DNA of 64,000 nt, from contig OU612067.1 of the NCBI GenBank assembly GCA_914767715.1, positions 2,046,001 to 2,110,000 on the forward strand. The letters are read 5' to 3'. Below the pieces are notes generated by a model. It worked only from the letters and a program-made list of their open reading frames with translations. It was not told the DNA's origin and did no database searches. Within the stretch, counting starts at the first letter, position 1. Every line of letters begins with the position of its first letter. Source of the stretch: Membranipora membranacea. Its lineage: Eukaryota > Bryozoa > Gymnolaemata > Cheilostomatida > Membraniporidae. Of the stretch, positions 13,103 to 26,322 are shown in pieces. Position numbers and translations under genes: made by a program.

Positions 13103-16100
13103 AGTGCTCATCTTGTAATTCTTAGGCTTCTGAAATTAAATAACAAAATTCATTTTTATTTTTCTCTTACTCTGTTGTCCATTAGAATGACTTTTGCAAG
13201 CTTGAAATAGCGTTCAAACTGCATCTCAATTGATAAACAAAGTAAATTATAGTACACTTTGTCAGCTTTTTGATTAAATTAAAATCGAAAGAGTACAGTC
13301 TGATAGTCGGGAAACCAGTTCTTTTGCTTTACGCAAGATAACCTATTTATTTGCTGTTCAGATACAATATGCCACTGTTTATAATTTCCTCAGATTATAT
13401 AGGTGATGATCTTGATCTGGACATCTCCTGAGTTAGTATGATCTCATTACCAGAATTTTAGCTGGATGATAAAACTTTTAATATATGGCTTGTGGCGATG
13501 AACATGGTACTATCCCTAGTTGAGTCCAACCGCTGATACATTAATGGATTTGAGGAACATATCTGACCGGCATGGTAATTTATGTACGATTGCTGGAAAC
13601 AATTTATGATCTTTATTGGTTCTAAAGTTCAGTAATGCTACAGCTGACCACTTGTAAACATTTGTCAAGTAGCTTGCCTGAGTTTTTAAAAGGTCGTTAC
13701 TGGGACATCAGTCAATGCATAATTTTAAAGCTGCCAGAATTTTTGCTAGAACTATTTACTGATACAAGGTTAAAACTGATGCAATGTCTCAACAAATTGC
13801 CATACTGTGTGTTTTACCACTAATCCATGTATTCATATCAATGGTACCAACAGACCACTGAAATCAACTCCTCCCATTATGAAAGGAAATTTTGATACAA
13901 CCTTAAACACTAAAAGCACTCAACCCCTAAGACTACACATGTATATGTGAGTGAGCTAGGTCCATAAGGCTTGATTACTCAAACAATCAAATCTGGCAGA
14001 TTCCGACAAAGACATGACTGGCCGACAGAAAGAACATAAATACTAGGAATTTTCAACGATGCTCGAAAAATCATCTAGAGAGTTATTAAAATATATCAGG
14101 GCTGATTCAATTCCTCTGATGAGAGAGGTTTTGCATCAAACCTTCCGTATTTTCTCATAATGTGAATTAGTTAGCATTTCAAACACCCACAATGCACCAC
14201 CTCTAAAATCTCTCAAAAGCCCACATTTTCTATATTTATTCTGTGCTATTATTTATTTGTTTATCAACTTGCCATCATCTGCATTGGTTGTTAATTTTTG
14301 ATAAATTCGCAGAAGACACATAGATACAAAAAGCTTACACCACTAAAAAACAGAAATCACGATTTGTCATATTCCGTCTCACAAAAGCCTGTCGGTGTAA
14401 TCTGAGATTAATTAGCGAGTTTGTCTGATACTCACACACTCACTCCCACCATGTAAGATTTTTTGTTGATGAGTAGCCTGGTCTGTTTTGTTAAGAAGCT
14501 GGATTCTGTGCTTATTATCTCTTTTTAAGTTACCTTGTCGGCTTTGTAACAGCTGTCACGATTAGTTTTCTGCACCGATAGCTAATTCGATGATGACTCA
14601 TTGCGATCTCACAGGAGTTTCCATATCAAGTCGCAGATGAAGACAACATCATACTGATTTGGTTAGCTATCATAAAACAATACCCATCATATCCGATATG
14701 GGCAAATGGTAAGATTGTGATGATGAGGGCAAGTAAACACAATGAGACTAAATTAATGGTTTATACTCAATATATGATGACACAACACCAGAGCATCACT
14801 TATTTCAATATCTACAAGCCATGTCTGGCTTAAAACTTCATCTCCCCTATGTGGTTGTCCCTGTGGACTATGTCATAAACTTCCTTAAGTTTTCAAGCAC
14901 ATTGTATTTGACCTGCTGGGTACTATTCCTACTAAACGACTATCAAGTGGCTGCTATTAATATTTTCATCATATTTTGTGTTTCCAAATTACACATCCTC
15001 ATCCTCTTCAACAGCTGCCGCTAAAGATGTTCAACATTCTACACCTACATCAATGTTTACTGGTTATTGTGTAACAAAACTCTTTCACTGGTAATGAAAT
15101 GGAAAACTAATGAGCTGCTGATAAGCCTCACATTCCATAGAATTAATCTCAGAGCTCGCAGGCTTAATGAGGATTAACCAGCTGTACTGTAGTCATATTA
15201 GATTGTATGTGAGGGTTGAAGCATAATGATCATATTATGTTGGATAGGAAATCAGAGAATTTTCATTAATGAATTTAATGATTTTATATATATTATTAAT
15301 TTGTATATATATATACATTTATGACTGAAATTTGTTAAAATTAACCTGTCCTCAAAAACTGAACAATAACTTCATTCAGACGATAATAATTATTAGCTGT
15401 GGTACCCGTTTGAGATTAAATCAAACAAAAATCTACTGCGAGGGTCTCTCTAGGCTTAGAACCATATCCACATGTTCTCCACACATACCGGCTACATGGG
15501 TTTTACATCCACGCTCCACAATGTCTGATGCTAGTAGAGACAGAGAACTGTTGGCTATGTGACAAGATATGGCTGCGGTTACAGCTGATCTAGTATCTGT
15601 TAGCTCTTCTGTTGATAGAAGTGAAATGAATATACATATAAACATTCATTGTGTTAGTGTAAGAAGTGTCGATCACTTAACCCTGTAACATGTGATCACA
15701 CTGGCTCGTATTTACTAAGGAACACATCTGGGATTCTTCCAGTAAACAGGAATTCTCTACTCAATATGTATGAGAAAATGACAAGGCTCTTAATTTGTAT
15801 TTTTTTATAGTTTTTTTGCGGAATATATATACAGCTTGAATTGAGACTTAGATTGACCAAGGAGTTAAAGACACTCTAACTGTCTCTAACTCCTTGGATT
15901 CACATACCTGTTTGTTTTTGTAACCCACTCAGCATGATCTTGTTTGCTTCTAGATTGGCTACCTTTCTCAGTCTGCTGATTCTACCAAAAGAATACAGTT
16001 TAAAACATTTTAAATTTCCAGTGTCCTTCTCATTTTTAAACCTGGGAGAAAGCAATATTATATTTCCCAGCTGGATTCAAAACCCAGCAGCTTCGACAAC

Positions 16101-16189
16101 TTTGCTCTAAAAACCAAGCGGAACTTTTTTCTTCTACCTAGGACTGGTAAACGATTATCTTCTAATCAATTGACACACAATACTACAAA
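13103..16189. other. intergenic, nothing identified
   Basis: AT-rich sequence with stops in all frames and only short chance ORFs. A TA-rich tract lies at 15280-15320, and a small hairpin built on GGAGTTA/TAACTCC at about 15857-15896. No gene, RNA or element end was recognised. Confidence 0.5.
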
Positions 16190-16650
16190 CTGACTTTCCA
16201 GAAATCTTTATTCTTTGTCTCTTGGTTTTGGCGCTATTTCCCAGTTTCACCATTGCCTCCTCAGCAGTCTGAAGCTCCTCCCCCAGTTTGATCAGCTTAC
16301 TGGGATTTGGTGACATGTCTGTAGCTTGCCCTGTTCTAGCTTTACCGAAGTGACTCAGGTTATGTGCAGCTGCATCCTTTGTGAACGCTGATCCTGATAT
16401 ATTATCGGCATATTGGGTCTTTAGGAGCAGAGATATTAAGTTTATACTGTTTGCCTTGAGGGCCTTTAGCTATTTTTCTGTAACGCCAGAAGCTGGTTAC
16501 ACCAGTATTAGTGCTGTGATATTTTGGTGAGGTTTCCTCTTCCCTCTCCTCTATTACTGATGGTACGGTGGGCTCATTTAAGTTATCTCCCCCTTCATCA
16601 GAATCTAAAGGAGAAAATCCCAGAAGGTAAGTGAGCGCTCTCCAGAACAT
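16190..16650 (-). pseudogene. coding-like fragment of unknown family, one frameshift
   Basis: Two minus-strand frames abut near 16400. The first (from 16650) has an acidic start and then VTSFWRYRKIAKGPQGKQYK. The second continues without stops to about 16190 with FTKDAAAHNLSHFGKARTGQ and ends Lys/Arg-rich (KTKRQRIKIS). The composition looks like real protein and a one-base shift would join the two frames. I do not recognise the family. A transposon-derived gag-like or DNA-binding protein is one possibility. No flanking exon was found. Confidence 0.35.
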
Positions 16651-18398
16651 AGAAAACAGGCTCTACCTGTCATCATTGAGCCCTCTTTGTTACTAAAAGT
16701 GTCAGATGGCTTGTCTTGTCCAGTTTTGCTTAGAATTTTTGAGTTGAGAGTTTCTTGACTAAGCTTTTCATAACAGGCTTTAGTTAAGTAGACTACGATG
16801 GTTACCAGCCACTGGAAATTGTCCTCCTTCTAAGGTTTTGATTGGTACTCGTATACTTGGGAGTTTAAAGTTTTAGTAGCAGTAATGACCAAATTTTCTT
16901 ATAACACCATACATAACCATGCTGAACAATCTGTTAACTTAATCCTCACATTCTAAATCCGGTGTTTGCAGCCTGCGGTCTATTTGCCGGTGCAGCCCAA
17001 TTGTGACCTTGTGTCTGTAAAGATTATTTCAAATTTTCTTTTCCTACTTGTGGCATGAATAGCCAGCCTTCTCGTGCGCCTTTTTTTTTAAAACAAAGAA
17101 ACAAATGGCGGGAAAAGGCTAATGCATACCTATTTGTTCTGTTGGCACAATCAACAATTGGGATTTCAAAATATTGGCTATTCTGCATCATACTGTAGCC
17201 AGGCTACATTATTGTCAGTGTATCAAGGGAATCCCCAAGCCTATCTTCACAAAGCATCATAACTGTACAACCGTAGACCACTTTTAAAAGAGCTTAAATA
17301 AGAAATTAAACCAAAAACAGCGAAAAGCAAGATCTCCTTTATTACCTTTGGATGTTGAAATTACAACAATTCATAAATTTTTTCAGGTGTAAGATCATGC
17401 AGCGATATCGATATTTACAAATCATAGCCGACCATTTTTTTGCACTTTAAAAATTAGCGTCTTTTTATGCCTGAACTTAGTTCCTCAGAGCGCTGTCTGT
17501 CACAGTTTAACTCTGAGCCTACCTGAGCTGCTCCAGGTTACATCAGGTACTAATATACTAATTATTGAATGTTAGACAAGCAACCATTGATAGGTCAACA
17601 AGCACTCGGTATCATTTTCAATTAGCTGACAACTGTTACCTGGTAACATGTCATTTATTCATTTTCTTTACGTGACAGTGTTCCTAATATTTAGCACATT
17701 TTATAATCAAAAGAGAAAATAAGCATTACCGGTCATCTTTCAACATTTCTAAGGAGTTAGGCTCCCGGGGTCTTCCGCAGACACCTCAGGAGCTCTCCTC
17801 GGATATGCATATTCTACATGAGAAGGTAAGCTTAGTAGATATGCTATCACAGTGTCTACGGCTAGTCTAGAAATTTAAAATGCCTGATCCATTAAGATAT
17901 AAAGATAGAAAAGTTGAAATGAAATAGAATTATGAATATTTTTATGCAAGTAAAGAACCTCCAAATAACATGATATAATCACTGCAGTAGACAGCTGTGC
18001 ATAGAAGACAGACCTTAATTCAGCATATAATGATGAGCTGTATAGGATATCAGTTAGTGGTTTTATAAAGGAAAATAAAGATTTGAACCATTGATAGTTG
18101 ATTACTGAAATGAATACAATTTATCTTTCTTTAAAATCAGGTATCACATTATTTGAGTGTGTATGTACGCTATTCTGTTGTACACAATTTTGTTTCTACA
18201 CCAAAAAGACATGATGAGAAAAATTATGTCGAGTGAAATGGAAGTTAGATTTTGACCCTTCAAGTCATAAATTTTGTTAGTTGAACCATATATGGAACCT
18301 AAGGTAAGGCTGTTAGTGTTATATCTACATATTATTTGGATCAAAGAAATAAAAACAGAATCGTTGATATTCTGAGGATTCTACTTGATCTAGAATTA
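16651..18398. other. intergenic, 3' flank of SLC22 copy B
   Basis: No gene is seen. From about 17940 the sequence is a diverged copy of 38925-39255, the 3' flank of copy C (shared core at 17975-18010 and 38952-38990). The duplicated unit therefore included the 3' UTR and flank. Confidence 0.6.
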
Positions 18399-18589
18399 TC
18401 ACATACGATCATCCTCAAACATGGGATCATCCTCATCATGAAAATCCTTCTTATCCTCCTCATTCAATTTTTCTTCTTCCTCCAATTTCCTGCAAAGTAA
18501 CAAACTCTGTTTATTAGTACTAATGCATATTTATGTTGGTTAAAAATATTGGTTAAAATTGCAAGGTATCTTCACTCACTGTATTCTGA

Positions 18590-18805
18590 AGAATGGGTGG
18601 CAATATGGAATATGGTGGGTGCCTTAGAGGCTAGGCCACGATGTCTGTGCCATTTTGCTATCAGTTTGAAGGCAGGTCGGAGCAAACCTGGGGGTCTAAC
18701 AAGTCCCAGCATTCAGTGGACTGCAATGGGATTCGTACCCTCGATCTCCAACAGTTGCATGCTGAAGGAGCGGCACTCTAACCAACTGAGCCTTCTACTA
18801 TATCG
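18590..18805 (-). mobile_element. tRNA-derived SINE
   Basis: Read on the minus strand from about 18800: an A box GGCTCAGTTGGTTAGAGTG, an anticodon-arm-like stretch, a B box GGTACGAATCCC, then a non-tRNA body of about 120 nt ending near a short AT tail. It sits in intron 10 of SLC22 copy B and is absent from the same intron of copy C, so it inserted after the duplication. Confidence 0.6.
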
Positions 18806-19897
18806 ATGTTGAGGAATAATCTGCAATGTTTAGTGATAGAGCAGATACTAATCAATTCCATGTCATGAATCAACATTTTACAGTCAAACAGGTATACTGT
18901 CCCAGGTAGATGTGGCCTGCTTAGAGAGCCCTTACTGGCCTGCTGAACAAAATGGGTACACAGAATTATCTCCCCATGGAATAAGGATGGACAACTCACA
19001 CAGAAAAGTTTAACTTATTGTATACAAACCCTGGGAATACATTAGCTTGTGCGATTGTCTCGGGTAAGTCGTGCCCAGATGTCTCCGGTAGTCCTATAGA
19101 CATCAGGCCGGCTGTGATGTTGAATATACCGAATATCAGAGGTGGGAGCATCTGCTTGTGTTGAGGTGGTACAAGCTTGCCCTGTAGCAGAGAATATCAG
19201 TATATACAATTATGGATACTGATCAATACTTGAAATTTAGGAGGCCGAAGACTTTTATATGCGAGTGAGTGCAGTTACCCGTTAGCGAAAAAGGTAACAA
19301 TATGAAATGTCTGAAAGTTCTAGTTCCACTTACAGAAATCCTGCAAACTTGACCACATTTAAGGATTCACTACCAAAACTTGTATTACTTACAATATCAG
19401 CAATAACAAGAGCAAACACAGAGCCTATACGAGCGAACATAGAACTGGCATCCATCAGTGAGTTCCTGACTAAAGTAGGGAATATCTCAGCAGACCAGAA
19501 GTAGATGATTGAGAATCCCATAGTACAGCCCATCTTACCCACAGTGTTCAGAGCTATGAAATAATTATTCTTCTCCTCCTCTGTCGCTGAAACCGAAAAA
19601 TAGCCCACATTGAATGACCACATACATCTTCAGTCAGTGTATAAATATCTAGGACAACCTTGACTGTATGATGCAAATAAAGTTTAAACTAAACGATGTT
19701 TATCATGGTAAAGTGATTTGATAAAAAGTGGCTCGAATTGGCCATGCAATATTGTACCTCAATAGTTTTAGTTCACTTAGTACCACATCAATCAAAAGAC
19801 GACACATACCACACAACACATACAACATGACACATACAAAACCATTCATTCCACACCACACCACATCAAACCACAAAACACCACATCTAACCACAAA

Positions 19898-20175
19898 ACA
19901 CCCCACCACACCACACCACACAACAACACACCACACCACACCACACCACACCACACCACACCACACCACACCACACCACACCACACCACACCACACCACA
20001 CCACACCACACCACACCACACCACACCACACCACACCACACCACACCACACCACACCACACCACACCACACCACACCACACCACACCACACCACACCACA
20101 CCACACCACACCACACCACACCACACCAAACCACACCACCCCACACCACCCCACACCACCCCACACCACACCACA
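19898..20175. repeat. CCACA pentanucleotide microsatellite
   Basis: A nearly pure (CCACA)n run of about 40 units (19929-20127) is flanked by degenerate units that extend to about 20430. It lies in intron 8 of SLC22 copy B. The long open frames here (Thr/His-rich one way, Val/Trp/Cys-rich the other) are artefacts of the repeat. Confidence 0.97.
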
Positions 20176-22844
20176 CAATCACACACACCACACACACAAT
20201 GCCACACACACCGCACCAAACATGCTACACTACACATACCACACCACACATAGCGCACATAGCGCACATAACACACCACACATAACACCATGCATATATC
20301 AAACACTCCGAACAACACATAAAATGCAACACACACCGCACCACACCAAACATAAAACACCACACACAGCATGCATAACAAAAGCCACACATACTACAGC
20401 ACACATACCACACAAAACATAGCGCACAACACACACGACTCTGAACATATAAAAAATACCACACATACCTCCATAGAGTATATAATAACAACATCGGCAA
20501 CAACAATAGATTATATATTGGATAGAATGGCATAATATAATGGCTTACCTTGATCCAATAGATAAAGCACAGGTATGGATCCGATACAGCCCAACCCTCC
20601 AATAACCATGACAACTGAGTGTAACAGCTTTCTACCAAGTTTGTAACACAGAAAGCATAGAGAAAATCCAACAAGTTCAGCAACGGCAGATATCAACATA
20701 TTGATGTGTAGAGATCCGGGCATATTACCGCTGTACAGTGACAATCCATAGTATGACATTGATACTGCAAACCTACAACAACAACACGATGTACACAACA
20801 TGGTCGGAGTCTGCTGTAGATGAATGCAGCAAAGATACACAGAGTTGTACGCTCCTGAACAAAGAGAGAACAGTAGCATGGAATGTGACAGTCTTGGCTT
20901 TACCAGAGTGGTTGGAATATAGATTTGAATAGATGATAAATCATAAACCAAGCCTAAACCCAGACAAGCGATGCTCCATACTCCTTATACATAACTTGAC
21001 TTTCAATGATGATGGTCAGTCAAGAAGCGACACATATCTAGCAGGACTAAGTACTCTGAGTTATTTTACAGACTTGCCAGCTCAAAAATATGACAAGAGT
21101 TCTACATAAGAGTCGAGGTGCTTTGAAAATCTGTTTCAGTTTCTCCTGTTTCTTTGGTTCTTCTAGTCGTTCTAGTAATCCAGATGGGATAGTTTTACCT
21201 GAATAAATAAACACACAGGCATGTATTGAGTATCTGAGGAACAGCAGTTTCTTGTCGGAGACATTAAATCCTCATAAACCAAAGTCATACAGACATAGAA
21301 AGTATCTTTACACCTCACACCATACCGTTTGTTTTAGCTACTTGTACCACTATCTGTTCCGCCTCTGTAATTCTTCTATTAGCCATTAACCACCTCGCTG
21401 ACTCTGGCATCAACCTTAAATAAGCAAACCAAAACGTATAATGAAGAGTCTTCCTCAAACTACTCAACATTGTTCAGTAAACCATGAAGCCTAATGAGGA
21501 ACTACAGTGGGTCAAAATCTTAACGCTTCACAAATTTTGATTAGGTAAATTGACAGGGCATTTCATATGATTGTATATTATTGCTGAGGCGTATTTGGCA
21601 ATGCGATGCTAGTCTAAGTCGAAGTAAAGGACCATGGCAAACAAACTACACAGTGTTCTGTAAACCATGAAGCCAAAGCCAGTAACGTTAGGACTAAATT
21701 TTACATTAGTCAATAGTAATTGCTTCCTTAGTAAAGTAAAAAATGTGGTGAGTAATGATAGCGCATTGTTATCATAATGTGTAATTGTCTTCCCCTGACA
21801 TGTGAAACTGTCGGCACTTTGCCGCAGAGAGTTTGCGGCAAACTCTTCGGATGCTGCCAGTCATATTCAATATCTATGTGATTCGGAGTTATACCCTCAC
21901 CTCAACAGAAAAGAGAGGGTTTTGTAATGGATTATAATGTACCCAGATAAACAGACATATTTTGCAACCTGTCTTTAATCGTGTGGCGATATAGCATTAG
22001 TCTATGATATGGCTTGCTTCATTAACTGAAACTTTACAAACTACCATAGGAGTGTCTTTCCACAGACAGAGAGGTGACTCACCAGTAATAAGAGATAAAT
22101 AATAGAGATGGTAGAGTAATAGCTAGCTGTAGATAAGACCACGTTCTGATAAAATAAGCTAGTCCTATCAGAAATAGAAATCCTATAGCCCAGAATATCT
22201 CAATGACTACACCAGCTATAAGCCTGTAATCCGAGCCTATCATCTCCATACCTGATAATCAACAATACAGACAGAAAATGTTCACAGGCTAGGCATGGAA
22301 CAGGTAGGCAAAAATGAATACTGGTCGCATATTGGGTAGTTCTAAAAAATTTGATACGGAATGTGTTGGGTATGGGTACATGTGAAAAAGAGCTACAATC
22401 TTTGTACCCGACAAAGAACACAGAGTTAGCTGCAGTTCAAGCATGGAATAACAGGTACTCTTTCGCCATACTAAATTTCAGTCATGACTGAAAAACGTAA
22501 CTTCCTGACTTTAGAAACCATAAATTAAGATAGGCCAATCCCAATTACAATAATATTAACTTGAAAAATTGTCTTCACAGATATATATTAACACACCTTA
22601 AATGGGGCCTTACTCTACAAGGAGATTTGATAAATGATATAGTTGCCATTCTCTATCATAATCATCAAAACCGAGAGGTATTAGCAAAGCTAAACTTGAA
22701 TCTCATACCTAGGAAAGATACCCAATTACATAAGTATAATTCTTATACCCCCTCCATCCCTAGGCCTGAAAAAGCTGATAAATACAACAAATAATAAACA
22801 ATAAATAATTATGATAATTGATTATAAATACAACGAATAATTCG

Positions 22845-23010
22845 ATCTTTGTATTTATTATTAATTATTGGAATTTATTAATAATTTATTATAAGTTATT
22901 TTTTGTATTATTGATTATTGATTATTGATCTTTGTATTTATTATTAATTATTAAAATTTATTAATAATTTATTATAAGTTATTATTTATATTATTGATTA
23001 TTATTTGTTA
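22845..23010. repeat. AT-rich tandem duplication (~87-bp unit, 2 copies)
   Basis: The block starting GATCTTTGTATTTATTATTA at about 22842 recurs from about 22928 with few changes. It lies in intron 4 of SLC22 copy B within a longer TTATTAT-rich tract. Confidence 0.7.
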
Positions 23011-24989
23011 TTAATTTTTTAATTATTAAATTACTTTAAATTAAAGCTTTGGTGCATATTATAAAATGTTGGTTCTGCCACACAAGTTATTGAGAATCAT
23101 AATATTCTGTTAACTAGAAAATCACCTACCCATTACGAAAATTCTGTATAAGATCATATACTGTGTATATTATTTCACCCAGCTGTTACAAAAATAAAAA
23201 TTAAATAAAGCATAATAAATTCAGCAGTTCGCCACACAGATAATAATAAGGCCAGTGACAAAACTAAGTAGGTGGTAAACTGAGGAATCACTCACCAATA
23301 ACAAATGCAGCCAGAAAGATTTGCACGTTAAATATTCCCATGAAGAATCTGCCAATGGAGAAAGAGTAGAACTCTGGGGCGAAAGCCATGATGACTCCTG
23401 TTAGAATCTGTCCCACAATGCCGACCATTAGTGACTTCCTCCTACCAATCCTGAATCATTGAAGTAATCATTCAATTTAAGTTTAGAGTATTGGGGAGTG
23501 AATGTTCATGTTCTTACAATTCTCATGTTTAGTAATATTTTCTAGCTGTGTAGGGTGGTCACCAAGTGTATGGAGACTTTCAAAGGCCTCAAGTCATCAT
23601 GATAATATGCTGTAAAAATCAACAGTCTGAAGATAAACAACAGAAACCATTCAATCAAACAGCTGCCGTTACACAAATGCCAAAATAAAGATTCTGGTTG
23701 AGTTTTCAGGGACTTACCAGTCAGATAATACACCAGCAAATATAGAGCCGACCAGATTACCAAACATGTACATAGATGTGGATAATGTAGCTTTTAACTT
23801 GTCCTTACACACCAAATTCCACTACAACAACAAATTTCTAAATTTGAGCGTTAATGCTCAATTTTTTAAATTTCAAGTCATGAGAAATACCAAAGTAATA
23901 TATAGCCTGGCGGCTAGTCCTGCAGTAGCTATGCAATATTTATATGCTGAAAATATTCACTTCACATCCAGGTAAAATTGATGTATAGTGTAAAAAATAT
24001 CCCCCTGCTCATCTATGAGGTATTTAAGGGTATGTACTGTACAAACTCAATAGGTTACCACTTCTCACTACTTTAGAGAGCTGGAAAAGCTAAATTTCTT
24101 AACAAAGGTTAATTAATGAAGTTTTCTACTACTTTACAGTGTCTCCTGATCATGAAAGATCATATTTTTTCTTACCTCAATGATTAACAAGATAGCTGGG
24201 GGTTCCCCTATAGGAGGGGGCGACCAATACGCCATTTCCTGGTTAACCCCCAATAAGTTAGAAATAAACATTTAAGTAAGTACAGTAAGTTGCTGGAGAA
24301 CAAGCATGGGCAGGGCAAGAACTTTATAGGAGGAAATTCGGCCTCGATACTTTAGGAAAGGCGGAAAATTTAGCACCAACCACACATGCACCCAAGTCAC
24401 CTTTCACACACTGAGAAATATAGTAACATAAGGTAGTATTTTAGGGCGGGAGGGTGGGAATTGTGAAAAGACGACTTGTCTCTCCAGTTGTCTAGAATGA
24501 ATGAGATGAGAAAAACCCGCGAACTGACGAGATAAGTAAATTTGCATAACTCGCTATAAGGTGCGCCGTGGTACAGGATAATGCTCAAGGTTTGATAAGA
24601 TAACTACAAAATATGTGGCTCAGAGGCCAGGTTTAGAGCTAGTAAATTTTACCAGTTATAACACAGTACTGTGTTATTAAATAACTGAGCCTTGTCACAT
24701 TGCTCAAGAAAAAATGAGTTCTTTAGGTGTAAAAAACTCTGTGTGTTTTTAATTTATTTGGAAAAATCAGTAATTAAAATCATATAGAAGTGGTAGCTTA
24801 CTAGGCTTGTTCAGAACATACCCATAAATACCTAATATAGACGAAAAGGGAGTTGCGGAAAATTTCTAACCCTTAAGATAGATTTTAGCTAGACATTGGT
24901 ATAAATATTTTCAGCGGGAAAAAATTGCATAACAACTGCAAAACTAGCTGCCACGGTATGTATTGCCTTGGTATTTTGGTTATATTTAA

Positions 24990-26322
24990 TTCTCTAAAGG
25001 TCATACCTCGCCAAATCTTTTTTTGGGGTTTCTCAATCCACATGATCAAAGAAGTCTAAACCCAAAATTTGGCGACGTTAAGCCATGACGTGACGTCATG
25101 ACGCGTCACTGAATTTCAGCAACATGTCAAAACCTATTGTCACTAACGTCCATATTGAAGGAAATTGCAAGTTCTTGGAGCAAAAAATGCAGTTAATACA
25201 TAAAGACTACCCTTATATCATCCAGCCATATCAATAATAATGTTAAATGCTTGATTTGACTTATCGGCATTCAAATTCACATACTGATAGCTAAACCATA
25301 AGTGTTGACAATGCTATAAAGAAAGTGAGCTGTGTCAATTGCTGTCCAATGTGGAGAAATGTGATTACCCTAGTGCCCTCATTAGCCCAGTGCTGACCAG
25401 TATTAATGAAAAAAAATTGATGTGCCAGTTAGAAATTTTGAATTATCTTACTCCTAAACTAGTCAAATTTTTGACTAAAATGCCCCTTTGCTGTACAAAA
25501 CGAGAAGTATAAATATGTGAAAACAGTACTGAGACCGCAATATGCTAGGGGCATCCTCCAAAGCCTTGGTGAGGGCACTACGCATTTATTTTGAACCAAA
25601 TAAAATTTTCGTGTTGGAGAAGGGGTATAATAAGAATGCCCATCATGCAGTTTTCCAGAGGCAGGCTGTAAACTCAATATTCTTTTTGCCAGGCTATCTT
25701 CAAATAAAATAAATATTGAGTGAACAATTGCATGGGAACTACCTACAAACATATCCTTTTTTGTATATTCCCAAGTTCCATATCAAAATCTCTACTCGGA
25801 TTGAAATAAATGCCTCATGAATACAGAGGAAAATCCAACCATTTATGGTTTTTTGCCTGATATATTTCTGCACCAGATTTGGCGTAGTAATATAAGTCTC
25901 TAAAATCCAGTCATTTTGGTGCATTTTACAGCAGTTCACAAGCTGGCTTATTAATTCTTGTCTGTTATTATTGAACTTTCCTTCTCTAGTACTTGAAATT
26001 CATGTCAAGGCTTGTTCCTAGGATTAATTATCACAAATTAGTTTTATTGGGACTACTTTGCGCTGCCAATCCTGGCTTGATACGATAAATGGTTGTGAGG
26101 CGTCTGAGCCAGATGCTCCCAGTTATTGACAGCTCCTATTCTTTTGCATTGGCAGCGGTGGCTTAAATTTCATAAATTGCCATCACATACGTAAGAAATT
26201 AAATTAAAGACAATTGAGGGTTTGGAAATTTCTAAACAAGGAATAGCTTCAATTAGAATGAAAAATCAAGGAAATCGGACCAGTAGTTCTCAAGTTAGTA
26301 TCCTAGGCGAGGCATGACCTTA
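24990..26322. mobile_element. possible TIR element in intron 2 of SLC22 copy B
   Basis: AAAGGTCATACCTCGCC near 24995 has an inverted counterpart GGCGAGGCATGACCTT near 26303. No transposase is seen between them. The right end abuts the inverted-repeat element at 26315, so nesting or a shared end is possible. Confidence 0.3.

Noticed and set aside
19703-20390. Long open frames on both strands rich in Thr/His/Pro or Val/Trp/Cys/Gly
   Set aside because: They follow the CCACA microsatellite; a 5-bp repeat without stops opens all frames. They lie inside an SLC22 intron.
23766-23975. Plus-strand ORF whose start is repeated at 44573
   Set aside because: It is the antisense of exon 3 in the two SLC22 copies; the shared sequence is explained by the exon.
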